Made by a program: the position numbers and the translations under genes
NCBI RefSeq assembly: GCF_910592395.1
Contig: NC_088320.1
Span: 434,001 to 498,000, forward strand
Direction: 5' to 3'
Origin: Lineus longissimus
Taxonomy: Eukaryota; Nemertea; Pilidiophora; Heteronemertea; Lineidae
Length of the DNA stretch: 64,000 bases
Shown here: in pieces, positions 21,101-34,622 of the stretch
How positions within the stretch are numbered: position 1 is the stretch's first letter
Layout of the letters: each line of letters opens with the position of its first letter
The notes under the pieces: generated by a model
Database searches by the model: none
What the model was told of the DNA's origin: nothing
The model's input: the letters and a program-made list of their open reading frames with translations, nothing else

Positions 21101-24100
21101 GGTGTGGTCACCTCAAGACATACAGTGCTAACAGTTTCCAGTTAATCAGTTGGTAGTCGTAGACATCTATCTCCTAATGACTGCTCCTTTGGTCGTAGCC
21201 TTGTTTATTCATTTGAATATGTCGGACCTGAAACACGGAGCTGTAGTTTTAGAACTGTTGCTCTCTGAACGCCAATCCCGTCAAGGTGGTGTGTCTGCGC
21301 CATCAGACCCTTCTTGTCTATAGTCATGTCATGTTACTGATCGATGATCTTACTTCTAAGGCGATCGTGGATGCATCACAAACAAATTGTGGATGGTACT
21401 GGTCTCATAAGATTCATCAATTCATGTGGTGTTCCAAGGCGAAGCCTACCCCAAAGTTGTCATAACTGAATTAACAGAGTGGATAAACAATCGAGCACAT
21501 TGCTCGAACTCTGAGTAAGTCTGACCGCTAACCTCAGACCCCAGCAGGCCACCTTGGTTGATGACTGTTTCAATTACCCGAGATGGTATATTGCATCTAC
21601 CTATCATCATAGTGCAGGGATGAAATATCTGAAATGATTTTTTACTACCCATTGGCAAACTCATCAGTCTTAATTTCAACGCAATTATAAAGATCGTTCT
21701 CAAGAAATCGATACTATCCTTCCAAAACTTCATACGAAGAGGATCTTGCGCACATCAAAGTGTAAACGAAAAAACGCTTCATGTTCTTCTCTACCTTTTG
21801 AAACAACAACGTACTTCTTCTTCGAATGAACATGCGTAAGACTGCATCAGGGGCAGGTTTCAAAGATGTTGAATACCTGTTTCGACTGTTTAAAAATACG
21901 CAAAGGAAGTTGTCTGGTCTAGGAAACCTCTCGCCAAGGCTTCCGACTTGATAACCAATGTCCAGTAAGGTACATACGCCCGAAGCGGATCGTTTCTATC
22001 GGTTATAACGAACTACATCAAGTTTTGGGATTCGTTGCGTAAAATTGGTAAGTATTCATGTTTTTTTAAATATTCAAAATGCAACACCAGGTGCACGTGT
22101 ATGAGTGAGATGTGTTGCTCAAGCATTCTTATGTCAGTGTGGGATGTTGTAACTATTGTCTTGCAACTTGGATACGCGCTCAGCTAACAAGCGTGTAAAT
22201 AAGCTGTCTATGGTTCCGTTAAAGTATTTAGTCTATCGGGGTGAGTTCGGTTATGAAGATGAAGTCCTTAGTTCGCACATTCTGTTGACCTCAGTCGAGT
22301 TGGTGCATGCAAAATCAGTAATTGCATACTTTGAAATGAGTAAATAAGTAAGTTATGATAGCACCGGGTTGGCTTAATATTGCATAATCGAAGGTCCCCA
22401 TTTTATTGTAGTTAATACAGTTAGTCCCAAACACTTATTGGATCGAATATCATATTCTTGCTGTAGGACAACGCCTACAAAGAAGAGCGGGATGGAACAC
22501 TAATCTAGCTATTCTTGAGGTAGTCACAAAATATGTTGAAATTCGCACTAAACTGTGAAGTTGAAAAACATGAAGATGGTATTCCAGCGATCTTGTGATT
22601 GGAAATCGTCCTTACCTTAAACAGTGCTCAGTGCATCGGCTGATGTACACGTGATAAAGAATGTACATTTGTACAGCATCATCAGCGTAGTAAAGATCAA
22701 TCAGTGCATTGCATGTACACTGATTCTGGTTTGCCACATGACAAGTACCTCAAACAGATGGAGAAGTTGACAAGGCATCTGTTCAAATTCGATTTTCTCC
22801 AGACTGGTCAATTCGAGCTTCATCATAGGCCTCCGCAACAACATGACTCTTGTCACAACTCCACTAGCAGCTCGTAATATAAACATTCTATTCAGTCTTT
22901 TAGTACTTCGCCCTCATCGGTTAGTATCAACATGAATGTCGGCACAGACGTCTTGAGTAACCAAGGCATTGCGATAAATTAGCCTTTAAAACCTGCGAAG
23001 CGACCTCCTTGGCTTAGCCGTGGCATCCCAACCCCCAACAGCTTGAGATCCGTACGGTAGGCCTATCAAATTTCAGGTGCATGTTTTGGACTTATGATTA
23101 TTGTTATCACGGCGTGACTCCGAGAAGTTCCACTGGTTTCTTCAGACTAATAAATAGACGCTGTCGGGAGTGCGTATCCATCCCTATGTTCAAAATGCAT
23201 GCAGTCTCAGGTGTTGAATGAAACGGAGAGACTGAGCTGACAAGCGAGGAAGGGCGATTTTGTCTGCTGGTATATTAACGAGTATTATATCATCCCGTCA
23301 TAGCTGTAATTCACTTCCAAGTCCGTTTTGGCAGTCTCCTACATCCCCGTGTCCTTTTTATTGTTTGGTTAACATGTGTAGGCAGGAGTATTGTGGCATT
23401 ATTGTTGGCATCATACACCATGGTCCTGGGGTAGAACCAGAACCGTATTTGCATTTTCATCCAAAAAAGCATGTAAGCAGGAACGCGGAAACATGTGACA
23501 GGGTATTTTCTATTTATTTTCTTGGATATTGCTTATGACAAGTAGAGGCAGTTCATAATATTTACATCAAGCATAAGTAGTTTGGGGAGTAGAGAGTTGT
23601 CTGGTCTGAGACCAACGTACAAAAGCTTCCTAGTTCTCGTAAGCTCCCAAGATTGGGTATCCCATCGCAGATTGCCTATGGCCACGTTCAAATAATGGAA
23701 TCATTATGCTTCTAAACGTCTTCGTCATGCATGACTTTATACTAAACACTACAAACCTCATTAAGCAATGCTACGTTCATAAATAAAGAGCTTTGTACAT
23801 TATAAATGATACACATTATGTTTTACTTATACTGTTTCGGTAAAAAAGTGCGAGAAAGAATACATCTAATGTGATTTGCATTTAACTCCAATGACCTATT
23901 GTTACCACGTTCAAAATGACTTGTACACATGTTCGAGAAGTTAGTATGATGTCCCCTAAGCCACGTTTACTGAGTATTATATATGGTATCAACAGACTGA
24001 GATTCTGTGTGGCTTTACTGGAATAACGAGCTGCATTGAACTGCATCTACAGAAGAACCTGGCAATGTGCTTGTATCTAAAACCAACTTATGATAATTAT

Positions 24101-24582
24101 GTTGGGCACCATCTGAGTAATTAGAGTGTAACAACAGTACTCTGATCTAATGACAGCAAACAATAACGGCGGTTGTAACAGCTAAGTGTGGCAAGATTAG
24201 GCTGTATCGTAAATGCCATCTCCTTCCTAAAATTAATGTGTCGAAACTTAGCGAGTCGACGTACATGTGAGGTTTAAACAAATGGCTTGCCTCCAACCAT
24301 GTTGGCCTAACGTTACGAAGCTCGACTTGTCTGCATGACTCGACCTCATCATGATTCCTCGTCGTGGTTTTTGTAAAGTTACGACAAAGATCCAAAATTC
24401 GTGATCAAAACTGACTGCCAAGATATCCCATTTTCGACGTTGTTCGCATTGCAATACTGCAGAGGTGTGCCTTTGAGCCAGTTTTACTGGGAGCATCCTG
24501 AAGGAGAGACGGCTATCAGACAACGTCCTGGCCGAGCTCTCGCCGCCCACAACAACATTAACTCTATCAGAAAATCTAACTT
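21101..24582. other. Intergenic, no supported gene
   Basis: AT-rich, with many short frames of no recognisable content. The minus frame at 21446-21733 has an acceptor-like TTTCAG inside it but no family match I can see. The upstream region of the GalNAc-transferase-like gene and the 3' UTR of the GH65 gene should lie here. Confidence 0.5.
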
Positions 24583-27500
24583 TTATCTCAAATGAGTGAT
24601 ATCCATCGAATTCGTTAGCACCGTAACTAAAGTTACAAGAAATATTGTCATTGTTCCTATTGTTGATATTGGTGTCGCTGCCGATATGATACTGCCATGT
24701 TCAGGTGGACTTGGAAGAGAACAGGAGACTGTTCGAGTTGGAAAAATACTGACTAGGCCACGGGGGTAGGTCTCTGGCATATCTGGAATAGAATAGAACA
24801 TAGCCGTTATCTAAAAGGCAGAATAGAAAATGTATCAAAATCCTCATACTGTTCTTTCTGTGGCAAGTTCAGAGCTGGATATGATACAGTCATACCAGGA
24901 TACAGTTCACGCTGTCATCAACATAGAAGTTAAAAACGCGACTTGATCCCGGACGAAGATTGGACTAGTGTCAGATGCCTCCTCGCAGTGTATATGAGAT
25001 CGGGAAAACCTAAAACTCAAATCTTTTAGATGTTCCCTTGGCCGCATTGTACTGGGAACCTAACGTACTGCGTTGTTGATGTGTCTGCTGTGGCCCCTAT
25101 TCAATATGTGTATTGGGTGTTATGGTTCCTACCTTCGAAAATCTCCTTCTCCTCCCCCGTACTCTCGTATCTCAGCTTAAACGTCCCGGGCCTTTGCCGT
25201 TCTTGTAAGGTCAGGGTGACGAACGGCTCAGTAGTCTCGCACCCGTAAACCTGGAACAACACCACAATTTGAAAAGTGATGAGGTTGAAGAAGAACTACC
25301 TATAATAGGTGCCAAACTCTTTGAACTATGGCGTTCGGGTTTTGTTCAGTTTGGATTGAGATCCTTAGTACTTCTTGTGTAAAGATCCAGAGATCCGATC
25401 AGTTTAGTGAGAGAAAAATATGTGTCATTATTTGGATTTCTTGTTTGATTTCGGTTTTCATATACTTGATCATTCAAGAAGCGTAGAGCTATCAAACCTG
25501 GACGTATACAAGTTCGTTATTTGTGTCCTATGGAATGAAAATGACTCACCTCGATCTTGAATATTGCACCCATGTATGTGATGCCCTGGAACTTGACACC
25601 ACTTGATGATGGAAGACACTGCGGATTGATGTCCATGTGATCGGGGAAGATTCGGATGCCTCCGTAGCCGAAGATGAGCGTGGATAGGAAGGCAGCTGCC
25701 CCGGGAACAAAGTTGGAGGTTTGGACCATGTCTGTGGTTGTGTCTGTCCACACCTGGAGCATAATGAGCAGTATTGATAATCAGGACTCCTCTGGGATCA
25801 TTATGGGTAGGCAGAACATAGGAGAGCACATTTATCATGTACAAACCATATCAATAGCATTACCAATGTACTGTCGCTAAGGGATAGCATACTAATTCCT
25901 CTATTTCCCAGGAGTTCCACCAAGTACCTTCGCAGAGCCAAGTCAAGAGCCCTTGAAGGACACAGTTGAGACAAATTCACCAAGACTCACCGAAAATGGC
26001 CCCCTTGGATACCCAGTGGTCATCTTCTTAAGCGACAAACCGGCTTTCTCTGTATCATTCAGGGCTAACCAATTCATCACAATAGCTGCGTACGCATACA
26101 CTGGCGGATTATCCACCAGTTGAGATGCGTATTTCTCCAAGTTATTCCTTCTGTCTGCTGGTGATATCTTAAATGCTAATGGGTAGTCCACCATCAGAGG
26201 ACCCGGGATGTAGAGGTTCTTTTCGGATGCATCTGAAAAAGAAGAGCAGTTTGAGACTTATGTAAGTAGTGGATATAAGTCTGGTAGACGTCCGATACAT
26301 CACAATTGCATGGAGATGGAGACTAACCCATGGCAGAACAAACCCCACGCCATGGAGTTGATTCGCTGTGAAAGGCAATTAATGGATTGAACCTCATCAA
26401 AATTTTGGCGAAGGGTTGGGGTTAGGGTGCCTACAATATCCAGACCAGAGGCTAGAGGTAGACCATGCCCTGGGAAGGCAGTACCCTTCCGGTAATTACA
26501 ACGACATGGCTGATGCCATGCAAATGTTGAAGAAACAATCGATTGCTGACTAACCTGTTAATCTACTGTAGCCATCAAATGGCTCTCGGAATTCATCAGC
26601 AGCGTTCATGGGATAGTTCATCTGCCTCGCCACGGCCATCCAGCTATCCGGTACGGCCCCTTCCTTGTCTACGAGGCAAGCGGCGTAGCGAGCATACTGG
26701 ATGGCGAGAGAAGCTCCTATGTTGGTGTAGATGTCGTTGTCTACCTTTCGGGTGTTTGACCTGAGTTGATATGTGTCTGGACCCATAACTCCTGAATCAT
26801 AGAGAGTTTATTAGCCTTGGACCCTAAGGAACTAACGATTCTCAAAAACCTTCAACAAATGCAAGTGCTATGATAGAACTACTCTTTGGTGAAATCGCCA
26901 ATGTATGGTGACGGATTAATGGATACAACCTTGTAAGGCAACGAACAGTGGTACTCTGCCAAATGTCCAAAGTAGTGATAATGCCACTTACGAGACCACT
27001 TATCGGCAAGATATCCATTTCCCTTTTATCGATTATTCCTCTATCAAACAAACCACATGGTGTGTGCCTTTGACTTATAACAACGTGCGGGTTGTCGTTA
27101 CAGATGACATTCTGGTCGATTGGTGCCCAATTCACTCACGACATGACAAGACCAAGTCGGTAGGTTGGTCTCGCCATGTTTTTATTTTCATCAACACTGC
27201 GTGCTGGCTGTGATCAGACATACCTAAAATATCATATCGCTTCTTTGTTTTACTATAAGTCGCCTTTGATACAAAATACTCCGCCGTTTCTGTCAACAGA
27301 GGCAGACCTTCCTCATTTGCCAGCCAGTTACGATCCTCAGTCGCTAACACGTACAGACGGCCCGCCATTGCAACGTCAGAGGTCACGTGATCTGCATATT
27401 TATTGACGTCACTACATGCTTTACACTCTGCTCCTGGATTCGAACGACATATGTTGCAGTCGTTCGGCGTGACGTCATGTCCGGTTTGGGCGCTTTCCCA

Positions 27501-30500
27501 TGGAAACTTGGCACCTTTTCTCCCAACCTCTTTGGCAAGAGCTCTAGCAGCCTGAAAAAGTGAGGTTGGTCAATTGGAGAAGCGATTGTCTACCGATATT
27601 TCTGATATTCTAATGATTCCTAATACCAAGATGACTAATACACTGCAAAAAAAGGTTACTGATCAACCGCAGACGACGTCTCCAGTTTATAGTCACATGA
27701 CCTCTTTTGTTTTGTGAGAGCAGAGGAAGTCATCTGACCAGGGTTGCAATAAGTTGATGATTAATCACAAACCACTGTGGCCAAATAAGATATAGTGATA
27801 TTTTACCAACCGCCAACCACAAGATAGGAAGTTTTTCTTACAATACGCCTGCCAAGTTCGTTCCATTCTTTTGGTGAGGATATTCGGCATTCATTAAAAC
27901 TCAATGTTTTTGATAAGTTGCACTCTATTGTTATGCCTAAACAAAGGTGTGGGCATGTGTGATGATAAAAAGTCTGCACGATTCGAATAGAGCCAACATA
28001 AACATAGCTGATCTGAGGAGAAAATGTAGCGAATCTTTTAGATGATCGGAATAGAACGACTTCGAAATTAGCCAGTATTTTGTGAAACAACAAACATATA
28101 TCAAAAAGCTCGGTCTTTTGTATCGGAGCCAGGAAAATTGGTTGGAAAGCCAGATAGATTGCATTACGGATAAATCACTTAAATAGCATAAAATAACACT
28201 TTTTTAATGACAATACGCTCAGCTGCTAGTCAAAGTGCAAACTCTTGTAACAGTACCCTAGTCGCAAGTAATGGAGACCTCAGTCTTATTCATAGCTCAC
28301 GCGCATTGGTCTATTGAATACTCGTAGCCATCGAGAAGCGTCGCTTTTGGTTCAGAGCAAGTCGCGAACCCAGTTGTAATGTGCGCATTAGTTTATACAT
28401 ATAAACTTACTCATTAAATTTGACCCTAGGCCGAGGTCAGTATCATCTGTTACCTCTAATTTTGGCCCTAAAAACGAAGTGACTTCATTTTCAGCTGAGT
28501 TATGATCTGTTTTACCTGAAGTCTGTCTGTCCGATATTTTAGGAGTAATCTCGCAGTTTCTGGAGAAAATATCAGAGTCACTGGAAACGTCCAGACGTCC
28601 TGGTTCCACATCACGTGACCATTTGAATTGCCGTCATGCGCAAAGCCTTGGAAATTGACAGTCTCTGTCGGAGGTAGGGCACTTAGTAATTGATACATGC
28701 TGCTGTAAGCAAGGTCTTCTAACTCCTTGTTTCCCTTGATATCTATGCTGAATTTGTTCCAGCGGTTTCGCCATTGACTTATATGGCGGCTGTAGAGCTC
28801 TTTGCTTGCTCTGAGAGCTGAAACATACAGAAAATTTGATTAGAACTTGTTTTTAGTGGACTTCATTTGGTTTTTTTCATTGGTTTAGAAATCAATGTCG
28901 ATACGTTAAAGTGCTTTTTTACCTCTATCTTTGAATAATACGAGGATGATATTGATATTGAACCCTACTCTCAGATAAACATCCCATTGTTATTCAGTTT
29001 ATCAAAGACTAACTTTTCTACACATATGGTACCTGAAAGATGAGTTATTGCTATTTGATGCGACTTTCTCATATTTGCCTTCAGGTTACTCTGTTCTCGG
29101 GTGCACTGTCCTGAAGGTTTTGTAACTCACATTTTGCTAAATGAAAGCTTGCCTCTGCTCTGTCTCTGTCCGTGTCCACCACCCGAATAAACTGATTGGT
29201 GGCCGTGCTCTCAGATGCTCTCATCATGATCAAATTAGGATATGTGTAGAACATATAGATGTTAGTTGGTTTGACGCTGGGGGACTCTCCTGTCAGTACT
29301 CTACCGCTGCAGTTTCTCTCCCGACTGAAAAATTGAATAGGCAGATATGTAGAGTGTCGTAGTGAGAGAGAGTAGGGCCAGCTCCCAAAGGTCACAAGAT
29401 GTCCATGCTTTCTGCTCCATATATGCAAGATAGGTGTTTTTCAATTGACCAATACCAACTGGAGTGCCCCAATTACTGCTCATGGAAGTAGCGACTGGGT
29501 ATTCTGTGTAGTACACCCAAAACAGTTATACCCTCTCTTCTTACAACTTACTGATATCAGCTTTTCATGCTGGCCTTTGATGGAGAACATTTTCTCAGAC
29601 ATCTCAGAGAAAATCGATATTCTCTGTTTCAACAACTTTTATGCGCATGCCCTGCGGGGCCCCGTCAAATATCATTTTGCAAATACATGTACTATTTTTG
29701 GGCTGTTTTATTGGAACTGGTGAAGGAGGTTGCTGTCTGCTAAATGAGCTGAAGTGGTCTGGTGTTTGACTAAGTGATTCAATGAAGACAACATGTACTA
29801 GTACAGTGAAACCCCGGTAACACGACCACTCATTGGACCTAGGTTGATAAGTTGAAAATCCGGGGACAAAATGCATGATTAAGTTTTCTAGCCAAAATTG
29901 TTGAACTTTTTCAAAGGTTTCATAATTTGTCATAAGTTCAAAATTCTGAAAAATTTCAAAGCCAAAATGTTTTGGGGCTGATGATGTTTCTTCATTTTGA
30001 GCAAAAAAAAAACAAGTGAAAAAAATATTTGGACTTGGTAATTAGAGAGGAAACCATTCGGGATCGGCGATTCTTGGTCGTCATAGTGGGGTGGTCGCGT
30101 TACCGGAGTGGTCGCCGACCGGGGTTCCACTGATATAGAAATATGCAACTACAAGGTCGTCAGAAGAATATGAAGCCATTATTTTGGATGGATTACTCTC
30201 TTCGGGACTATATTTCCACTACTCTATCTATAGTGATATGGTAAAATAAAAGGAATGACACAACGATTTCCTAAAGGACCGAGTATCTGACATTTTTTAT
30301 ATCAATATTCATGGCAAGGATCAATTTAGCTCAAACATGACGTAAACAGGTTTTCAACTCTTCCACGTCACTTCTGGTATGCGATGGAAGGACGACATAT
30401 TCGAATTTGTCAACAGATATGTCTCAGCTAATCAAAGTAGTTATCTCCGAAATCCTACTCAAAATTCCACCATTATCCATAATTGTCAAGTTTAATGAGA

Positions 30501-32077
30501 AACTGATCGTTCAATCTGTATTGAGATCATTGCAAGCTTTTTGATCCATGAAATATTGCAATATATTGATCATGATCATCGCCAATAATCAGTCCTGTCT
30601 ATCAAATATCAGATCAGGAGAATTATTGTTCCAGCCAGGTGGGTGTCAGACCTACAAATGAGGCACCCATTGAGTTCAAACTATGACAATTTCAACGCTG
30701 AATCAAAATTGCTACAAATTTATTTCATTTTCACTTAATTTATGCTTGCTTGGTATAATTCGAAGGAGAGTAGTTATGAAACAGGCCATTCAGAGACCAT
30801 TCTTCTGTGTATTCCAATGTGTTAGATGACAGATCATATGATGTGTGTGGAGTGATACCAGCGAAGGCGTTGACGGCATCATCTAGATGCAGATCCTTGA
30901 CACTCACCTGACCCCAACAATGAAATCACACTTCATGGTGACGTCATCACTTTCTGCTGCCTTCAGAAACTGTGGTTCGAAGATGACATCTTGGTGTAAT
31001 AAAGCGCTGGCGTGGCGCTTGATGTATACTTCCTGTACGAGGACATTACTCAGAGAAGGGTCGGCGTGGGCGTAAGTGCGGAGGGAGCCGGTGAACTGGG
31101 CGTTCACCATGTCAGTTTTTTCCTCGTAGTATCCTAGAAAACAAACAAAACAGATCACTCCGTAAAAGCGAGAGATTGTACTTGTCGGGGAGGTCGATTA
31201 ATTCCGGCTTCTTAAACCAATGCTAGCCCTTCCTACTCTCTATTGCTTGAAGAAGGCAGGGTCCGTTCTGACCAGGCTCAAAGCTTCAGAGCCTGCGACT
31301 GCTGTGAGTAACGGCACAAGTATACAAGCTTTCGCCTTATATGCTTTTTTGGATTTGGGTTATTGGCAATGGCCGATGCAAAAATAAGCTCATCGATTGT
31401 AGATCTGCCAAAAATGGATGCTCTGGTATTAATGTTGGTAGTTGTGGATGTTAAAAATCATTATCTTACCTTTTTCCACGTTTAGACTGTATGTCTTGAC
31501 CTGATTCAATGGCCTACCATCCCCATCACTATTCTCTGGTTTGATAGTAAATGCACGGTCAGGGAAGATCCTGGTCCTATGACTGGCTGATCCCGCCCCG
31601 CTGTACAGCCCGGCTAAGTGGATAGTGTCCGAGTAGGGGACGTAGGCTAGGTATCCGTTACCGACGTACGGGATGAAGTTGAGGTCCGTGGCCCCATTGA
31701 CAGTTGGCAACCTAAACAAGGATCAGACTATCATAAGTTTGGGGAGGGGTGCAAACTGCAAATCATATTTCGTAGAAATCTAGCTGTCATGTTAATCTTA
31801 TAAAAGTTGTATCATGTCTGAATTCACTTTCAATTTCTGTCTACATTATGTCTTGTTCAGTTCGTAATCAGCGTTATTTCAAAGTTTTCGTCATGAACCT
31901 TAACTGCTGGAACATCTCCGCATTGTCTCAACAATCCAATATTTACCTATCTGCGACAAATTCCTTCCAGCTTGTTCCTTTGTTGGGTATTGTTTGAGGG
32001 ACTTGTCTCTTGGTCGGCCATCTTGATTCTGATGCTCGCAGGAATAACAAGAGCATCAACAGTGGTTGCCAAGTCAT
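24583..32077 (-). CDS. PGGHG: GH65 PGGHG-like protein, secreted, predicted pseudoenzyme (copy A)
   Basis: Eleven exons join in phase: 31947-32077, 31470-31711, 30908-31133, 29131-29324, 28516-28817, 27224-27551, 26555-26791, 25991-26232, 25550-25753, 25133-25250 and 24583-24782, giving 807 aa. Family blocks are NGYLAYVPYSDTIHLAGLY, MYQLLSALP, GHVMWNQDVWTFPVT, KFPWESAQTG, VMGPDTYQ, DNDIYTN, VWTDT and FGYGGIRIF. PGGHG removes glucose from glucosylgalactosyl-hydroxylysine of collagens. Human catalytic Asp301, Glu430 and Glu574 correspond here to Asn336, Thr481 and Asp638, so hydrolysis is unlikely. Unlike cytosolic human PGGHG, it starts with a hydrophobic signal (MTWQPLLMLLLFL) and ends with a hydrophobic segment (IGTMTIFLVTLVTVL), so it is probably secreted and membrane-tethered. 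A CxxC-x7-CxxC insertion (CNICRSNPGAECKAC) follows WESAQTG. A splice acceptor lies 3 nt before the ATG, so a noncoding first exon is expected. Confidence 0.92.
29804..30132. mobile_element. MITE with pogo/Tigger-like terminal inverted repeats
   Basis: The left end CAGTGAAACCCCGGTAAC and the inverted right end CAGTGGAACCCCGGTCGGCG are imperfect terminal inverted repeats of the CAGTG-AACC type typical of pogo/Tigger elements. A TA precedes the left end. No transposase frame is present. It lies in the GH65 copy A intron 29325-30907. Two partial relatives are at 9795-9893 and 15818-15961. Confidence 0.75.
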
Positions 32078-32504
32078 GTCCTGTAATGAGAAGTGAGGCA
32101 TCTAAATCAGAGGTGATCGTAACAGAATTGGAGAAACTTGCAAGAATTAAGCTGTAATATACGGCGTTGATAGAGATTATATGCAAGAAAGAGGCTTGGG
32201 ATTACTTCCATACCAGCCATGAGGGTGTGGGGGAGGGGGCGTGGGGTATTCAAAATTGGGAAATCTGCATAGTATACAGTTCTGTCAAATGCAACGAGAT
32301 TACTTGGAGCCTCCTGCGAAAGTCACAGTCCATCTCGATCACTGGAGTACACTCTAAATCATATTTGCAGCCACTGAGGCAATTCTATGATGTTAAATGA
32401 GCCAGAAGATAGACTTCCCATGAGAAAGATGAGTTCTAAAAAAGGCACATCGATTGGTGAGGCTATCTGCCGGTGGTAATAGCCCTCAGTGCAACCTCAA
32501 TGTT

Positions 32505-32969
32505 CTCATGACGTGACGAGAGAAAATCTCACGGGTGGGGCGGAAATTAGCCATACTGCTGACATCATCGGCGCCAACAACTGTTTCTTTTAACCCTGCC
32601 GGAGTCTTTCAAAACAATAAATGATTGTGTCTGACCCTGCTGACCTCGATTTTGAAAAACTTTTTAAAAAAGGTCATTCAAACGTTAAATCAACTGCAAA
32701 GATAATCTTTTATATCACTGAGGTATATACATACGATATGTTGAGAAAAATCTGTACAACTATCGAAATATACGATTACTTGGAACTATTTCGGCTAATC
32801 ACTTTGCCACCTGCGCGACCTTGTCACTATTGTGGCGCGCTCGTTTGCATACCGCATATAAGAGGCGAATAAAATCTCCATTTCAACATGAAAGCCTTGA
32901 TGGTTCAGCGCTGAAGGTGTTTGACTGTGGATCGGCTGGTCACGGGTTCGAACCCCGGTGAATCTGCCG
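32505..32969 (+). repeat. Duplicated unit, copy 1, ending in a tRNA-like body
   Basis: About 465 bp, nearly identical to 33319-33782 (same order of CTCATGACGTGACGAGAG, CATCATCGGCGCCAACAAC and TACGATTACTTGGAACTATT). It ends in a tRNA-like sequence followed by a long T run. Confidence 0.85.
32894..32969 (+). ncRNA. tRNA-like Pol III unit, copy 1 (His-like anticodon loop)
   Basis: An A-box-like TGGTTCAGCGCTGAAGG, an anticodon-type loop CTGTGGA (GTG, His-like), and a B box in GGGTTCGAACCCC are present, then a T run within a few bases. No 7-bp acceptor stem forms, so it is not a normal tRNA. Upstream are an octamer-like GTTTGCAT (32843-32850) and TATAA (32857-32861), about 37 bp before the body, as in external Pol III promoters. 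It could equally be the head of a SINE. Confidence 0.4.
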
Positions 32970-33318
32970 AATTTTTTTTTTCTTTTTTTCTTCTTCCTTG
33001 TCTTGTTATCTAATCATCCATGTACAGATGTAAACATTTTCATTATCATCATTATCATACCCCGCACCCAAACTTTTCAAACTCCAGCACATACTGATTC
33101 CGGGCGTTCGAGTACATGAATTATGAGGTAGATGTATTGTTTCAATCATCGCAAATCTGCCTAAAACGGCAAGTTTTCTCAGGTACGGGTACGGCAGTGG
33201 CGTGCGTCTTTTTCATTGAAACGACCTCGCACGGCCGGCACCGACATATATCGTCGTTGATGATGGAGAGAGCGGTAGCCGGTACATATTGAGCACGGTT
33301 CACCAGCAGTTCAATCTG

Positions 33319-33782
33319 CTCATGACGTGACGAGAGCAAATCTCACGGATGGGGCGGAAATTCGCCATATTGCAGACATCATCGGCGCCAACAACTATTT
33401 CTTTTGACCCTGCCGGAGTCTTTCAAAACAATTGATTGATTGACTCTGACCCTGCTGACCACGATTTTTAAAAACTTTAAAAAAAGGCCATTCAAACGTT
33501 AAATCAACTGCAAAGATAATCTTTTATATCACTGAGGTATATAAATACGATATGTTGAGAAAAATATGTACAACTATCGAAATATACGATTACTTGGAAC
33601 TATTTCGGCTAATCACTTTGCCACCTGCGCGACCTTGTCACAATTGTGGCGCGCTCGTTTGCATACCGCATATAAGTGACGAATAAAAGCTCCATTCAGC
33701 ATTAAAGCCTTGACGGTTCAGCGCTAAGAGTGTTTGACTGTGGATCGGCTGGTCACGGGTTCGACTCCTGGTGATTCTGCCG
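33319..33782 (+). repeat. Duplicated unit, copy 2
   Basis: Second copy of the 465-bp unit, 814 bp to the right of copy 1 and in the same orientation. A further part, 33268-33318 (GAGAGCGGTAGCCGGTA...), is shared with the inverted fragment near 47.9 kb. Confidence 0.85.
33707..33782 (+). ncRNA. tRNA-like Pol III unit, copy 2
   Basis: Same architecture as copy 1: TATAA at 33671-33675 about 36 bp before the body, the same CTGTGGA loop, a B-box-like GGGTTCGACTCC with changes, and T runs after the end. The T stem is weaker than in copy 1. Confidence 0.35.
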
Positions 33783-34622
33783 CAGTTTTCTACTTTTTTT
33801 CTTCTTCCTTATCTAGTTTTTCAACTGGAGCTCGAAGGAGAATCAGAAATAGGTCTCTTATTCGTGTAGTTATTGCGGGTCCAGGACAAAAATCCTGCTA
33901 AGACTTTGTTTCACATCATATTCAGTTTCTTACTGAAAGATTCTGCCATGTGTCTTGTAAAGAGTGGTCAAACGCCTGGTCACATTCTTTCACCAGTGCT
34001 GTCAAATCAAGTGGTGTATGAAGCATATAGCTTGTCCCCTCAAATTCAACAACTATAACTCATTAGAAGGAAACAGTACGAGAAAGAAATTGACAACAAC
34101 AAAGAAATGTTGTGAATGCCGCTTTTTGGGAGCAATTATTCTCTTCCCTGCCAGTATTGGCGTGACTGATACAGGAGAATAACGAATGAATAAAAGCAGT
34201 AAATGGGAGATTATAGTCATGAGTATATTGGCGGGTCGTGAGGAGGATCTGGTCTCACTAACAAAGGAGATGTTGTTGGCTGTCTTGTGTTTCAATTTTG
34301 AACAGGACTGAAGTGAAAATGAAACTGAGGAAAACGAATTCTGAATCAGTGTGATGTGGTACTTACAACTCGTTAACTGAGCCAACGTAGACTTGACAAG
34401 TATTCAGTCTTGACTACGATGACTGGTTTCTGGAGCCAATATTCCTCTAAACATGACAAAGTATGTAGTGTCCAATGTGGCGATGTCTACTTCCTACAAT
34501 GCATTGATGTACATATTCCACCATATTAAAATCGACTATGACAATAAGTGCCTTTATCTATGTTGATATTATGAGATACGAGATAGCGAGTTCTTTGGGT
34601 CAACCATGGGGGTCTATTTCTA

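Noticed and set aside
21446-21733. Minus-strand 95-codon frame upstream of the GALNT-like gene
   Set aside because: It contains a TTTCAG acceptor-like site but no donor in phase with the known first exon.
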